Source of the DNA: Amorphophallus konjac
Lineage: Eukaryota > Streptophyta > Magnoliopsida > Alismatales > Araceae
DNA: 64,000 bases
Reading direction: 5' to 3'
Assembly: GCA_022559845.1 (NCBI GenBank)
Contig: CM040126.1
Location: 226,492,641 to 226,556,640, forward strand
Of this stretch, positions 11,876-24,938 are shown in pieces. The position numbers and the translations under genes are program-made. The notes under the pieces are model-generated. The model worked only from the letters and a program-made list of their open reading frames with translations. It had not been told where the DNA came from and made no database searches. Within the stretch, counting starts at the first letter, position 1. Each line of letters begins with the position of its first letter.

Positions 11876-13129
11876 TCCCCCTCCTACTCCCGAGCCAAAG
11901 GAGGCTCGGTTGAGTAGTTTATGAGGGCGTTGGACCAGCGTGGCTCAGGTGGGTGGAGATCTGACGGTGTTAAGTAGCCACGTGCCGTGGTCACCTGGGC
12001 CCGTAATTATAGTGATCTTGACGGATTTGAAATGAAGGGGCCCCCTTTTTCTCGGAGGTCGGAACGACGCGCCGCCTCCCGTGAGGGTTTATAGGCGTTG
12101 GACGCTGTTTGTCGTCCCAGACTCTCTAGGGTTTTTGGCTTTTCTTCATTCCTCTGTTTTTGGGGCTTCTTGATGCACCGTGAAGTCACGACGGAGGAGC
12201 ATAACCTCGCGGCGGCGTTTGAGGAGTTGGCGCGCATAACCGTAGAGGCGGTCCGGCAGCTTCCTTCTCCCCCGGAGTCTTCGGGTTCTCTCGAGAGCTC
12301 TGCTTTCAGTTCCTCCTTGAGTTCCATGGAGGGCCAACGTTCGGGCGAGGAGTTGGAGGTAAGGGCGTCGGTCCCGAATCGCAGCGAGCTGGGGGAAGCC
12401 GAGGTGAAGAAGCTGGAGCACCGGTTTCGCTTGCCTCTCAGATACAGCTTTGCTGCCGCTGCCCCGTACGAGACGAGCCTGGACGATCGCACGGGTCATA
12501 TCTGCACTTTTCTTCTGGCTTGGAAGAGCAGGTTTCGCCTCCCCTTCGAGCCTTTCGTCCTTCATATCCTTAATCTTTTCCAGTTGGCGCCTATTCAGTT
12601 GGTCGTCAACTCATACCTTCTTCTTTCCGCTTTTCGAATCCTCTGCCGCCAGCATGGGATTTTTCCTTCCTTGGACCTCTTTCATTATTTCTTTGAGTTG
12701 AAAGCGCATCCGTTGGCGGGGAAGGGCTTTTACTTCATTCAGGTGCGAAGGAACAGAGTTGTATTCCGCTGGCGGCGAAGGATTCCTCGCACAAAGGGTG
12801 GAAGACCCAATTCTTCTGGGTGAAGGCGGAGGCGGTGGGCGAAAGCTGGAGGTACCAGGTGATGCCCAACTTTCATCCTGGTGCGGACACCCGAGCAGTT
12901 GAGCGGCGCCATACACTGAGCCACCGGTACCACACGTGGAGCACGACTCGAGTCACCTCAGCGTCCATCTGGCTCGGAGACAGCCTAGAGACGCCCCCCT
13001 GAGTCCCGGCATTTATCATATTTAGTTAGACTTTATGTGTGTGTAATTTGTGTTTATTTCATTGTATGCGGTTTGCTATTTTGATTGTAAGAGGGGCTTA
13101 TGTGCAATTTGGACCCCGTGGGCCCCACG

Positions 13130-15551
13130 TGTGACGACCCGAGGATCCGAGTACCGGAAAGGAACCGGCGCGTCTCGAATCTCGGCCCGCCAACCCACGA
13201 GCCCGAAGACTCGGAAGGGTAGAAAGGAGTGGTGTGGGGTATAAGAGAAGCTGCAACGTCCACAGAGATAGCACAATAATCAAAAGGAAAAGCACATAAT
13301 AATAAATAATTCAAACTGCTACAAGGTCCACAGTGTCTCATGTCCAAAGAAAGTACAGTCAACAGGAAAGAAAGTACAACTACACGGGGCATCCCCCGGC
13401 GTACAACAACACGGGGCATCCCCCGGAGTACAACTACGCGGGGCATCCCCCGGCTCTGGCAGACTGGCAACTAACCCTGGCTAGAAGAACCACGCTGAAA
13501 CTCGGCCGCGCCTCCCGTCGACCCCGCCTCACCTGAAGAGCAGGGGTGAGCCTCATCTCATTGGCCCAGCAGGGATCCCGCGAATCCCCACCTAGCACGA
13601 AAAACGAGGAAGAAGAAGACAACCCTACCAACCGAGAGTACGGTAGAACCGACAAGCTAAAGTAAATAAACGGAAAAGTCGCCTACTCTAACGGTACCGT
13701 AGTACGGAACCTCGGTCCAACAAAACACGAGTCCACGCCTGCCAGTGAACAGGAGCACCATCCACAAGAAGAACGACCGGATGCGTCCCCTGACGTCTTA
13801 CACCGCGTCACAAGTGTCTAGCTACAACGCCCCGGGCGTGAGACTCAGACACGCAACAAGTACCACAACAAGGACTAGCTGGGGTCGCACTCGTCAGTGC
13901 GTGCCCTAAGCCCCCAACTACGTGTGCACACACAGACCATCTGCTCTAGGTCGGGTCCTCTAGCTGGTTTTCCCCCCCACCGGACTCTGGTGGCAAAGGC
14001 AAGGGGCCCTACGGTAACCAGCCTAAAAACCGCGTCACACTGGGTCTCGCTCTCCACCACTCCCAGGTGGGTCCGCACACGCGTGCGCAGAAAGCTACGA
14101 CTAGTGGACAGGTCACTGGAAGTAAGGACTAACCCACGGAAACCACCGACCAACACTAACACAGACTCACGATGATCATACGATAGGCATAGATGCCGGG
14201 GACACGCATGAGGTCCAACCGTCCCTCAAGTCATGCGGCACCCTTACCGAGGTAACTGACTCTCCGGGGAACCCCGGGCGCCCCTGTGGCTCTCACTGGG
14301 TGCCCACGGCATCCCTAGGGCCACACGCCACAACCGGGTCCGCAACTCACCCAACCGGAGGTCACGCTACCCGCAAAAACACGGTTCGGGGGAGGGGATG
14401 GTCGCGCTAGGTATCCCTAGCGCGACACCGAAGAACGCGCTAGCTAAGGCTAGCGCGATCTTCCATGTCGCGCCGCCCAAAGCCGGCGCGTTCACACCTG
14501 AACGCGCTAGTTTTGGGTAGCGCGATCTGGACATCGCGCTACCTGAACCAGGCGCGTTCCCCACCGCCTTACTGTTCGTCTTCTCAGACGGACACGATCG
14601 GAGGACATGGCGCGTTCATCAAGAACGCGCCACTGGACTATAGCGCGACAACGGGCTGAGCCCGGTTCGCGAACTACGGCCGGAAATCACAAAACCACGC
14701 CCATTCACCCCCTTTGGTGAAGGGAAAACAATGGGGAATCACCCCATAACACCCTAGCATGCATCTAGGACCCCCAAATCGATCAAAAACCTCATGAATC
14801 GACGGATCCGGGGCTCAAACCCCAACATGGAAATAACCCCCCCCCCCGGCATGAATCTAGCCCCTCTCGGCCTCTCCACGGTCTAGAAATCACGGGGAAT
14901 GCTAGGAAGAGGGTAAGGATTCGTCCCCCTACCTCAAGGAAGCTCGAAATCCACCGAACCACCGCCGAAATCAAAGATGAAGCTTTTACTCCCACGAACG
15001 CCCCGCCTCTCGCCGTGAAAAGCACGCCACCGGGACCGCCTTGCCGCCGCCGCCGCTGCCACGCCGTTGCCGGAGTGAGGGGGGGGCCGCGTCTCGGTCG
15101 CCCGGGGGAAGAAGATCGGCCGCGGGGGAGGGGGAGCTCTCACGGTGAAGGAAGGAGGAAGAAGAAGAAAAGAAAAGGTAAAAAGGAAAAAGAAAAAGAA
15201 TTGATATATAAGGAAAATCCGGAAAATCGGAAAAATCCCGAAAAATAGAAAAGTACACCTGCTCGACCGTCTCGACGCGCTGATCGCAACGGTACCACTC
15301 GCGGGCTGGTGAACGATCCGGTTCACCCGCTACAGGGTTCCGAAGGATTCGCCGAAACCCGTACGCGGAAATCGGAAAACACGCACGGGAAAGCCGCGGA
15401 CACACTCCGGGCCTCCGAAACGACTCCGGATCGCACCGATCCGAACACGAAAGATGTCCGAAACAATATTTCAGACACAACCGGGTCGGACGCTCCGACA
15501 AACCAGATCCGAGACCCATAACAAAGGATCCGAAAGATCCGGGACACTACA
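13130..15551 (-). repeat. 3' LTR of E3 (2422 bp)
   Basis: Plus-strand ends are TGTGACGACCCGAGG and GGGACACTACA. It is nearly identical to 20487-22906. It contains CGGGGCATCCCCCGG-type short repeats near 13385-13455 and a chain of perfect GC-rich hairpins at 14401-14632. ORFs inside are spurious. Confidence 0.95.
14401..14632. repeat. Hairpin chain in the E3 LTR (3' copy)
   Basis: Perfect stems with short loops follow one another: GTCGCGCTAGG (11 bp, loop TATC) at 14401-14426; CGCGCTAGC (9 bp, loop TAAG) at 14436-14457; GCGCGTTC (8 bp, loop ACACCT) at 14486-14507; TAGCGCGAT (9 bp, loop CTGGAC) at 14518-14541; TGGCGCGTTC (10 bp, loop ATCAA) at 14608-14632. The 5' LTR has the same chain from 21758. 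In element orientation this lies in U3. Confidence 0.9.
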
Positions 15552-15566
15552 GCCCTCCCCCCTTAA
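15552..15566 (-). other. Polypurine tract of E3
   Basis: The minus strand reads TAAGGGGGGAGGGC immediately before the 3' LTR start TGTAGTGTCCC. Confidence 0.85.
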
Positions 15567-15618
15567 ACGAATTTCGTCCTCGAAATTCAAGGACAAGGCA
15601 CAAGGACGGGGGAAAGAC

Positions 15619-16797
15619 TCACACAAACAAATAAGGATACAGCTCCCGCATCTCATCCTCGCGCTCCCAAGACGCCTCGCCGCCAGAATGACGCTGCCAG
15701 ACCACCTTAACCAGAGGAATAACCTTGTTCCGCAGGCGCTGCTCTCGCCGATCCTCAATGTGAACAGGAAACTCCGGAAGGGATAGATCTGGGGTCACAT
15801 CAGGCCAAACGGCATCCTCGAGAACATGAGAGTCATCGGGCATATACTTCCGAAGCATCGACACGTGGAACACATCATGCACGGCGGAAAGCTCCGGAGG
15901 TAGCTGCAACCGATAAGCAACTTCCCCAACGCGCTCAACGATGGGAAAGGGACCAATGTAGCGGGGACTCAGCTTCCCACGCCTACCGAAGCGCATTACG
16001 CCCTTCATGGGAGACACTCTCAGGAAAACTCGATCTCCCACAATAAAGCTGAGGGGTCGCCTCCTCCGATCGGCATAACTCTTCTGCCGGCTTTGAGCTG
16101 CCAACATCTTCTGCCGAACGAGATGCACCACCTCAACACACTGCTGCACCAACTCTGGTCCGGTCAAGGCACGCTCGCCCACCTCGAACCAATCAAGCGG
16201 AGTCCGACAAGGTCGCCCATACAACGCCTCATAAGGAGCCATACCAATGCTCGAATGATAGCTGTTGTTGTAGGCAAATTCCACTAATGGCAAATGGTGG
16301 GTCCAACTCCCCCGCCATTCCAAGCAACATGCTCGCAACATGTCCTCCAAAGTCTGGATGGTCCGCTCAGACTGACCGTCCGACTGAGGATGATAGGCCG
16401 AGCTGAATGCCAACTCGGTGCCTAGAGCCTTCTGGAAGCTCCTCCAGAATCCAGAAGTGAAACGGGGGTCACGATCCGATACAATGGAGATAGGAACTCC
16501 ATGCAACGGGACGATCCGCTCCACATACAACCGAGCCAAACGCTGCAGGCTCCAACTGACTTTGACCGGCAGCAATCGCGCCGTCTTCGTCAGTCTATCC
16601 ACTAGCAACCAGATACTATCCTCCCCACTAGACGTCCTCGGTAGCCCAACCACAAAATCAGTGGTCACATGGTCCCACTTCCAAGCAGGAACATCCAAGG
16701 GCTGAAGTGTGCCTCCTGGTCGCTGGTGCTCAGCTTTCACCTGCTGATAGGTCAAACACCTGGCCACAAATTCCGCAACATCTCTCTTCATGCCAGG
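15619..16797 (-). pseudogene. E3 integrase with chromodomain-like tail
   Basis: Third part of the E3 polyprotein, after the TAG at 16798-16800. It begins within the zinc-binding region, which reads CLTYQQVK where the family has CxxC, so the second cysteine is replaced by Tyr. The catalytic Asp, Asp and Glu are present in VTTDFVVGLP, IVSDRDPRFTS and DGQSERTIQTLEDML. The C-terminal part has the usual GPFPIVERVGEVAYRLQLP region and DVFHVSMLRKY. It ends with a chromodomain-like WQRHSGGEASWEREDEM before the TTTGTTTGA stop at 15619. Integrase would insert the cDNA; chromodomain tails bind histone marks and steer insertion. The Tyr change and upstream nonsense codons make this copy inactive. Confidence 0.92.
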
Positions 16798-18141
16798 CTA
16801 CCAAAACTGCCTCTTCAGGTTCTGGTACATCTTAGCCGATCCGGGGTGCACGGCATATCGACTCCCATGAGCCTCACGCAAAACCGTACGCCGTACCTGC
16901 CCCTCGGCCGGAACGTACAACCTACCTCTGAATCTCACAGCTCCATCCTCACCAAACTCCACCTCGGCCATCGACAGAATACGGGGTAGCTCGGGGTCCG
17001 CTCGCTGGGCCTCAGTCACCTGTCGACGCACCGCGGGCGTGACAGTCAGACTCGCAAGGACAGCCGAACCCTGGTCCTGAGGGACCTTGAGCCTAAAAGT
17101 CATGGCCGGGACCTGCTCCCAAAGCTTCCACTTCCTCAACAACATCTGACTGACCGTTACCCTCCTGCTCAGAGCATCAGCCACGACGTTCATCCTGCCA
17201 GGCTGATAAGACAGAGTAACGTCATAATCCTTCATGTACTCCACCCATCTCCTCTGTCTGAGGTTAAGGTCCTTCTGCGTGAACACATACCTCAAACTCT
17301 GGTGATCAGTGAAGAGCTCAAACCGCTCGCCGTACAAATAATGCCTCCAAATCTTCAGAGCGAAGATCACCGCTGCCAACTCAAGATCATGAGTAGGGTA
17401 GTTCGCCTCATGTGGCTTCAACTGCCGCGACGCATACGCCACAACTCTCCCATGCTGCATCAACACAGCACCGAGGCCTACCCCGGAAGCATCTGTACAC
17501 ACCACGAAACCACCCGAGCCAGATGGCAACACCAAAACTGGAGCAGTGGTAAGCAATCTCTTCAGCTCCACGAAGCTCCGCTCACACTCCTCCGTCCAGA
17601 CGAACTGCACCTCCTTCCGCGTAAGCCTGGTCATCGGGGCCGCAATACGAGAGAAATCCTGAATAAACCGCCGATAATAACCTGCAAGCCCCAAGAAACT
17701 CCGAATCTCCGTGACAGAACTCGGCCTCGGCCACTGCACCACCGCCTCGACCTTGGCCGGGTCCACGGAAACACCATCACCAGAAATAACATGTCCCAGA
17801 AAGTGCACCTCTCGGAGCCAGAACTCGCACTTGCTGTACTTGGCATACAACTGGTGATCGCGCAGGGTCTGCAATACCGCTCTCAAATGCTGTACATGCT
17901 CCTCAACAGACCGCGAATACACGAGGATATCGTCCACAAACACGACCACAAACTGGTCCAAGTACGGATGAAACACCCTATGCATCAAGTCCATGAATGC
18001 TGCGGGGGCATTGGTGAGCCCGAACGGCATCACCAAGAACTCATAATGCCCATACCTCGATCGGAACGCCGTCTTCTCCACGTCTGACTCTCGGATCCGC
18101 AGCTGGTAATAACCTGATCTCAAATCGATCCTCGAAAACAC
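16798..18141 (-). pseudogene. E3 reverse transcriptase (from motif A) and RNase H
   Basis: In frame with 18142-20337 and separated from it by one TAG codon at 18142-18144, placed between the RT N-terminal blocks and [16 protein letters not shown] motifs follow: [16 protein letters not shown] and [11 protein letters not shown] (catalytic Asp pair). RNase H follows with [15 protein letters not shown] and [11 protein letters not shown]. The integrase zinc-finger histidines lie in [19 protein letters not shown], and the frame stops at a TAG where the family has the second Trp of FWWPGM. Both stops are single-base changes. The wild-type product makes and processes element cDNA. Confidence 0.92.
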
Positions 18142-20337
18142 CTAGGCCGACTGAAGCTGATCGAACAAGTCATCAATCTGCGGCAACGGATACCTGTTCT
18201 TGACAGTCACCTGGTTTAACTGACGGTAGTCGATGCACAGCCTCAAACTACCATCCTTCTTCTTCACAAACAATACCGGCGCACCCCACGGGGAATAACT
18301 AGGACGAATATACCCCTTGGCCAGCAACTCCTGCAACTGCGCCTTCAGCTCTCGCAACTCAGCAGGCGCCATCCGATAAGGGGCCTTCGACATAGGCGCC
18401 GTACCCGGCACCACCTCAATCACGAAATCAATCTCTCGCTGCGGTGGCATCCCTGGTAGCTCCTCGGGGAAAACATCAGGAAACTCGCACACGACAGGAA
18501 TGTTCTCTACCTCAGGACCCTGCCGCTCGACCAAAACTACGGATGCGAGAAAACCCTGACAACCTGCATCAAGCAAACGACGTGCACGGAAAGCCGAAAT
18601 AAGCAAGCGGGAAGAGGAAGACCGAATACCTTGGAAATAGAAGGTGGGTCCACGGGGCTGTCGGAAGTAGACCTTCTTCGAGCCACAATCCACCAAGGCA
18701 TGATGAGCCTTGAGCCAATCCATGCCCAAAATCACATCGAAGTCCTGAAGCGGTAACGCGTAGAGTCTAACCGGCAAGTTCCGCCCTTCCACCCACACAG
18801 GTACCTTCTCAAAGCAGTACGGGGTGACCATGAAGTCACCGGTAGGCAACTCTACCGCCAAGTCACAGGACACCTCGGTCACCGGGTCCTCCACGCTCTG
18901 AGCGAAAACCTCCGAGATGAACGAATGAGAAGCACCTGAATCGAACAAAACACGAGCCGCACAACCCAAAATCGAGAGAGTACCTTCCACCAAATGCGAT
19001 GCCTCAGCCTCCGCCCTGGTCAGATGAGTCACTCTACCTCGGGATCTCTGCCCACCCATAGTAGCTGACCGTGCCAACTGAGGGAACTGTCCCTGCTGCT
19101 GGTACTGCTGCGGCTGTGCTGACGACTGCTGGGGCCGAAACTGCTGCTGCTGCTGAAACTCGTGCGGCTGGCGCGGTCTCTGCGGACAGTCACGTGCCAT
19201 GTGCCCTGGCTGGTCGCACCTGAAGCAAATCACGGGCGCCGAACACGGTCTGCCTGGATGAGAACCACCGCACCTGGGACAGCCATCTCGCGAACCAGTC
19301 ATCGAACTCTGACGCTGAAAAGCCGCAGGCTGCTGAAAACTGCCCAACGACTCCTGCCCCGACTCCTTACGATCCTGACGCCTCTTGCTAAAACCAGCTT
19401 CCTTAAGCAACTTCTTAAGCTTCGACTTGAAGGATGAACCTGGCGCCGGAGCCGCAGTCTGTGTCGCCACTGATCCACCTGCTGAGAGCTGGGCGGTACT
19501 CTGCTGCTGCATCCCTGTCGGCTGGCTGAAATCTGCCTGCACCTGACTAGCACTGCTCGGCCCTCGAACCTTCTGCAAATCTCTCTCCAGCGCCGCTGCT
19601 GCCTTACATGCCGCATCCAAACTGGTCAAACCCGACGCAAGAAGATGATGCCTCAACTCTAGCCTCAGACCACTAACAAACTGATCAGTCTTCACCTCCT
19701 CGTCCGCCATGATATGAGGAGCATAACGGCCCAACTCGATAAACCTGGCACGGTACTCCATCACCGTCATGTCACCCTGAGTCAGCTCCATGAACTCTCG
19801 CAACCTCTGCGACCTGACAAAGGACGGACAGAAGGCTCGCTCGAAAGCCGTGACGAACTCCTGCCATGCAATCTGCCGAAGAGGACGAGATCGGAACACT
19901 GAACCCCACTCCGATGTCCACCAAGTACGGGCCGATCCCTGAAGACGATGAGTGGCCAGCGCCACCTGCTCCTCCTCGGGGCACTCCATCGCACTGAAAA
20001 TCCGCTGCACATCATCCAGCCACTCTCTGGCCACCTCAGGATCCGACTGCCCACCAAAAGAAGGAGGCTGATACAGCAAAAACTCCTTCAGCACGCGACC
20101 GCGACCACCTCGAGCCTGATCCTCACCAGCTTCGCCACCCTGCTGTTGATGACCTCCCTGCTGCTGACCTCCCTGCCGCTGCTGAAACACATACTCAAAC
20201 ATGCCTCGGAAGAAATCATCCATCCCTGGAGCTCTCGCATCTCTAGATACACCCTCAGAAATCGAAGCCCTGCTCTGCTCCTCTGGACCACCACTAGACT
20301 CTCCCTGCTGGGCACGAGTCCTCCTCCGTGGCGCCAT
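18142..20337 (-). pseudogene. E3 Gag, protease and RT N-terminus
   Basis: First part of the E3 polyprotein. I choose the Met at 20337 ([11 protein letters not shown]) because upstream sequence is LTR and PBS. Gag has the retrotransposon-gag core ([27 protein letters not shown]), a Gln-rich linker, [13 protein letters not shown] and a CCHC knuckle [14 protein letters not shown] near 19186-19228. The aspartic protease motif [13 protein letters not shown] lies near 18915-18955. RT begins with [15 protein letters not shown] and [19 protein letters not shown] and ends at the TAG at 18142. Gag forms the particle; protease cleaves the polyprotein. Confidence 0.93.
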
Positions 20338-20472
20338 AACACACCTGGCATCAAAAGCACCGGAAATCAATAAAACACACGACCCTAAGCCAGTCGCCGA
20401 CTGTACAGGACATTCATGGACCTTATGGACCACTGCAATTCGTTCCAAGTTCCGATATACCTCCACAACCTC

Positions 20473-20484
20473 GCTCTGATACCA
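20473..20484 (-). other. E3 primer-binding site (initiator Met tRNA)
   Basis: The minus strand reads TGGTATCAGAGC two bases after the 5' LTR end, the usual complement of the plant initiator methionine tRNA 3' end. Confidence 0.93.
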
Positions 20485-20486
20485 GC

Positions 20487-22906
20487 TGTGACGACCCGAG
20501 GATCCGAGTACCGGAAAGGAACCGGCGCGTCTCGAATCTCGGCCCGCCAACCCACGAGCCCGAAGACTCGGAAGGGTAGAAAGGAGTGGTGTGGGGTATA
20601 AGAGAAGCTGCAACGTCCACAGAGATAGCACAATAATCAAAAGGAAAAGCACATAATAATAAATAATTCAAACTGCTACAAGGTCCACAGTGTCTCATGT
20701 CCAAAGAAAGTACAGTCAACAGGAAAGAAAGTACAACTACACGGGGCATCCCCCGGCGTACAACAACACGGGGCATCCCCCGGAGTACAACTACGCGGGG
20801 CATCCCCCGGCTCTGGCAGACTGGCAACTAACCCTGGCTAGAAGAACCACGCTGAAACTCGGCCGCGCCTCCCGTCGACCCCGCCTCACCTGAAGAGCAG
20901 GGGTGAGCCTCATCTCATTGGCCCAGTAGGGATCCCGCGAATCCCCACCTCGCACGAAAAACGAGGAAGAAGAAGACAACCCTACCAACCGAGAGTACGG
21001 TAGAATCGACAAGCTAAAGTAAATAAACGGAAAAGTCGCCTACTCTAACGGTACCGTAGTACGGAACCTCGGTCCAACAAAACACGAGTCCACGCCTGCC
21101 AGTGAACAGGAGCACCATCCACAAGAAGAACGACCGGATGCGTCCCCTGACGTCTTACACCGCGTCACAAGTGTCTAGCTACAACGCCCCGGGCGTGAGA
21201 CTCAGACACGCAACAAGTACCACAACAAGGACTAGCTGGGGTCGCACTCGTCAGTGCGTGCCCTAAGCCCCCAACTACGTGTGCACACACAGACCATCTG
21301 CTCTAGGTCGGGTCCTCTAGCTGGTTTTCCCCCCCACCGGACTCTGGTGGCAAAGGCAAGGGGCCCTACGGTAACCAGCCTAAAAACCGCGTCACACTGG
21401 GTCTCGCTCTCCACCACTCCCAGGTGGGTCCGCACACGCGTGCGCAGAAAGCTACGACTAGTGGACAGGTCACTGGAAGTAAGGACTAACCCACGGAAAC
21501 CACCGACCAACACTAACACAGACTCACGATGATCATACGATAGGCATAGATGCCGGGGACACGCATGAGGTCCAACCGTCCCTCAAGTCACGCGGCACCC
21601 TTACCGAGGTAACTGACTCTCCGGGGAACCCCGGGCGCCCCTGTGGCTCTCACTGGGTGCCCACGGCATCCCTAGGGCCACACGCCACAACCGGGTCCGC
21701 AACTCACCCAACCGGAGGTCACGCTACCCGCAAAAACACGGTTCGGGGGAGGGGATGGTCGCGCTAGGTATCCCTAGCGCGACACCGAAGAACGCGCTAG
21801 CTAAGGCTAGCGCGATCTTCCATGTCGCGCCGCCCAAAGCCGGCGCGTTCACACCTGAACGCGCTAGTTTTGGGTAGCGCGATCTGGACATCGCGCTACC
21901 TGAACCAGGCGCGTTCCCCACCGCCTTACTGTTCGTCTTCTCAGACGGACACGCTCGGAGGACATGGCGCGTTCATCAAGAACGCGCCACTGGACTATAG
22001 CGCGACAACGGGCCGAGCCCGGTTCGCGAACTACGGCCGGAAATCACAAAACCACGCCCATTCACCCCCTTTGGTGAAGGGAAAACAATGGGGAATCACC
22101 CCATAACACCCTAGCATGCATCTAGGACCCCCAAATCGATCAAAAACCTCATGAATCGACGGATCCGGCGCTCAAACCCCAACATGGAAATAACCCCCCC
22201 CCCGGCATGAATCTAGCCCCTCTCGGCCTCTCCACGGTCTAGAAATCACGGGGAATGCTAGGAAGAGGGTAAGGATTCGTCCCCCTACCTCAAGAAAGCT
22301 CAAAATCCACCGAACCACCGCCGAAATCAAAGATGAAGCTTTTACTCCCACGAACGCCCCGCCTCTCGCCGCAAAAAGCACGCCACCAGGACCGCCTTGC
22401 CGCCGCCGCCGCTGCCACGCCGTTGCCGGAGTGAGGGGGGGGCCGCGTCTCGGTCGCCCGGGGGAAGAAGATCGGCCGCGGGGGAGGGGGAGCTCTCACG
22501 GTGAAGGAAGGAGGAAGAAGAAGAAAAGAAAAGGTAAAAAGGAAAAAGAAAAAGAATTGATATATAAGGAAAATCCGGAAAATCGGAAAAATCCCGAAAA
22601 ATAGAAAAGTACACCTGCTCGACCGTCTCGACGCGCTGATCGCAACGGTACCACTCGCGGGCTGGTGAACGACCCGGTTCACCCGCTACAGGGTTCCGAA
22701 GGATTCGCCGAAACCCGTACGCGGAAATCGGAAAACACGCACGGGAAAGCCGCGGACACACTCCGGGCCTCCGAAACGACTCCGGATCGCACCGATCCGA
22801 ACACGAAAGATGTCCGAAACAAAATTTCAGACACAACCGGGTCGGACGCTCCGACAAACCAGATCCGAGACCCATAACAAAGATCCGAAAGATCCGGGAC
22901 ACTACA
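20487..22906 (-). repeat. 5' LTR of E3 (2420 bp)
   Basis: Near-identical to 13130-15551. Differences noted by eye include 20926 (T/C), 20951 (C/A), 21592, 21953, 22014, 22169, 22673 and 22823, plus C-run length changes. The hairpin chain described for the 3' LTR is repeated from 21758. Confidence 0.95.
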
Positions 22907-24938
22907 CCACGGGCCCCCCAGGCCCCATCCCATTGAGCCACCTCACCCATGGGCCCCATGTGGGGTCAGTCAACATGTCAAATGGAGGCTTCTAGATGGG
23001 TGGGCTAAGTGGGGGACAAGGGACTTGGAAAGTCCACATTTGGCCACCCACCCCACCTACCATGTCAAGCTTGTTCCCCCCTAGTCAATAGGCTGTCCCC
23101 CCCTTATTTTTTTATTGTAATTTTTGTGGAATGATCACATGGCATCCCAGCCCTCCATCTCACACCCCTAGATCAAACGGTGGAGGATGGATTAGATAGG
23201 TGACCTATATATACTTGTATTTTCCCATTTTCATGAATTAATGCCATTTGAACTTGGAAAATTGCTTGAGCAAAGGCTTAGGCCGCCCCTCTCTCCCCCT
23301 TGAAGCTGTGAAGGCTTCCCTCTGGAGGTGTGACTCCTCCCCTTATCATTCCGGTCGCCGCCATCGCCGCCACGAGCCGCCACCGCACCGCCACCGCCAT
23401 CAACGGAGTTCTACCCGTGCAGTACCATAGCAACTTCCATGAAATTTCCAACTCAGCCACGAGCTCTGATCGACTTGGAGATTTTACTGGAAGTTCCATA
23501 GGTGTCAAGGATGTCCCAAAAAAATTGGTTTGTCATTCAGATCCCGTTCCATATTTTTAGATTTTCGTCCACTCTTCCATTTCAGTTCTGCCAACAGTCT
23601 GTCCAGATTCATCTCCGCCCTGAGTTTTAGGTCTTAGGTCCACTTTTTGATTTTTTTTGGTTCGCCCAATTTTACTGGATCTTCCTTCCATCAACCCCTT
23701 CATCCAAAATTTTTCTAAATTTATAGTTCATCCATTTCATATTTTCCACAAATCGTTCTCAGATCCACCTGAAGTTCTGTCCACCCATTCCCAGATCCAA
23801 CCACTAGACACTCCAAAATTCCTATCAAATCACCACCACCTCCAAATCCAATTATAAACATTGTCCCAGCTTCGTGGTTTGCTTATCTACAACTTTGAAG
23901 AAGAGCTCGAAGTCTTAATCCCACTGTAAGTAGGCGTTCAACGGCCGTTTACAGGGAACTGATGTGCTGAACTGAGAGTTCTGGAACTGTGTAGCAGAGA
24001 ATTGAAAATTAGTTAAGGTCCAGGTCCGCGCAGGTTCAGAGGAATCCACTAGCCCTAGGTTGGAGGATTTTGAGTCCTCTTTCCAACGGCGCTGGTTTCG
24101 TCGCATTCCGGCGATGGGGCTGATCGCAGCGGTTGATTTCGCCGGAGCGTGCGCCTGAAAACAGCAAGCAAAAGTCCGTGGGCAGCATTCCACAAGCTTG
24201 GAGATCGGAGTTGTTCGGCCACCGATCGGTGTTCCCGGCCGACTGCCTTCCATGGAGGCGTGCCACCAGGGGTCCCCATCATAGTGGGTCCCACTCCTGC
24301 AGATCCGGAGGCCAGCGCCACCCGTGGGTCCCGCGGGCCCGCAGAACCCGCCGTTCGGAAAGCACGAAAACGCGGAGTTCTGCACCGCCGGGCGACATCA
24401 AGATGCTGCCCGTCAACCCGATTTACGTGATTCCCGGACCCCACATGTGACCTTTTACCTCCCTGCGTGGAGTGGGTCAAATCATTGTACTGTTGTAAAA
24501 TTGTTTAACCGGGGATCCGTAATTCGGCCGGGGTTGTCTTCGCCACGCCGGGTGCGTGGAGGTACGGTCTTAACTTCTTGGCATTCGCTTGCTAGTTTAG
24601 TATATGGTCTTTTGCCGCTGTCGAGAGTGTAGGTACTAGCTCGTGTGTCCATGTCACCGCTGTGAGAGTGAGAGTGACCTGTCCCGTGACTCGATCCGAG
24701 TCCGAAAGTTGAGTCGGACTACCCTTGACCTCCGCCGGTTCCTTAACCGCGCACGGTCCGCGCTTTCCCTCGCTTGGGACGACGAGTGAGCTTCACTTCT
24801 GTTAGCGACGTTTTGCCACTAGGAGCTCGTAGTGTCGGGCTTAGTGTCTCCCTGGTGTGTGCTGCTGGTCGCGTCTTCATCTAGAGTCCGAGGGTGGCAC
24901 CTAATAGTGTCGTCTCCCGTGTCCGTCCCGCATCAGTT

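Larger units (their letters stand above)
13130..22906 (-). mobile_element. E3: full-length chromovirus (Tekay/Del-like) in the E2 LTR
   Basis: A 9777-bp element flanked by a perfect CCACG duplication (13125-13129, 22907-22911). On the minus strand it reads 5' LTR 22906-20487, PBS 20484-20473, a single gag-pol frame from 20337 to 15619, PPT 15566-15552, and 3' LTR 15551-13130. The protein ends in a chromodomain-like tail, typical of chromoviruses; the 2.4-kb LTRs and iMet primer site fit the Tekay/Del group. LTRs differ at only about 14-16 sites plus homopolymer length changes, so the insertion is young. Two nonsense codons now break the polyprotein. Confidence 0.95.
12879..24935 (+). repeat. 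5' LTR of E2, interrupted by E3
   Basis: Two pieces, 12879-13129 and 22912-24935, total 2275 bp once E3 and one CCACG copy are removed. The 3' LTR is 2274 bp, confirming the join. By-eye differences from the 3' LTR number roughly 40-55. Confidence 0.92.

Noticed and set aside
12007..12565. Minus-strand ORFs opposite the E1 antisense ORF
   Set aside because: Shadows; the plus-strand frame has the recognised transposon-ORF motifs.
13385..13455. Possible CRISPR-like array (repeated GGGGCATCCCCCGG)
   Set aside because: Only three copies about 27 bp apart inside an LTR of a plant element; it is a short tandem repeat.
23915..24632. Overlapping ORFs in both strands, repeated at 29210-29855
   Set aside because: They lie in the two E2 LTR copies and are read on both strands with no motif; non-coding.
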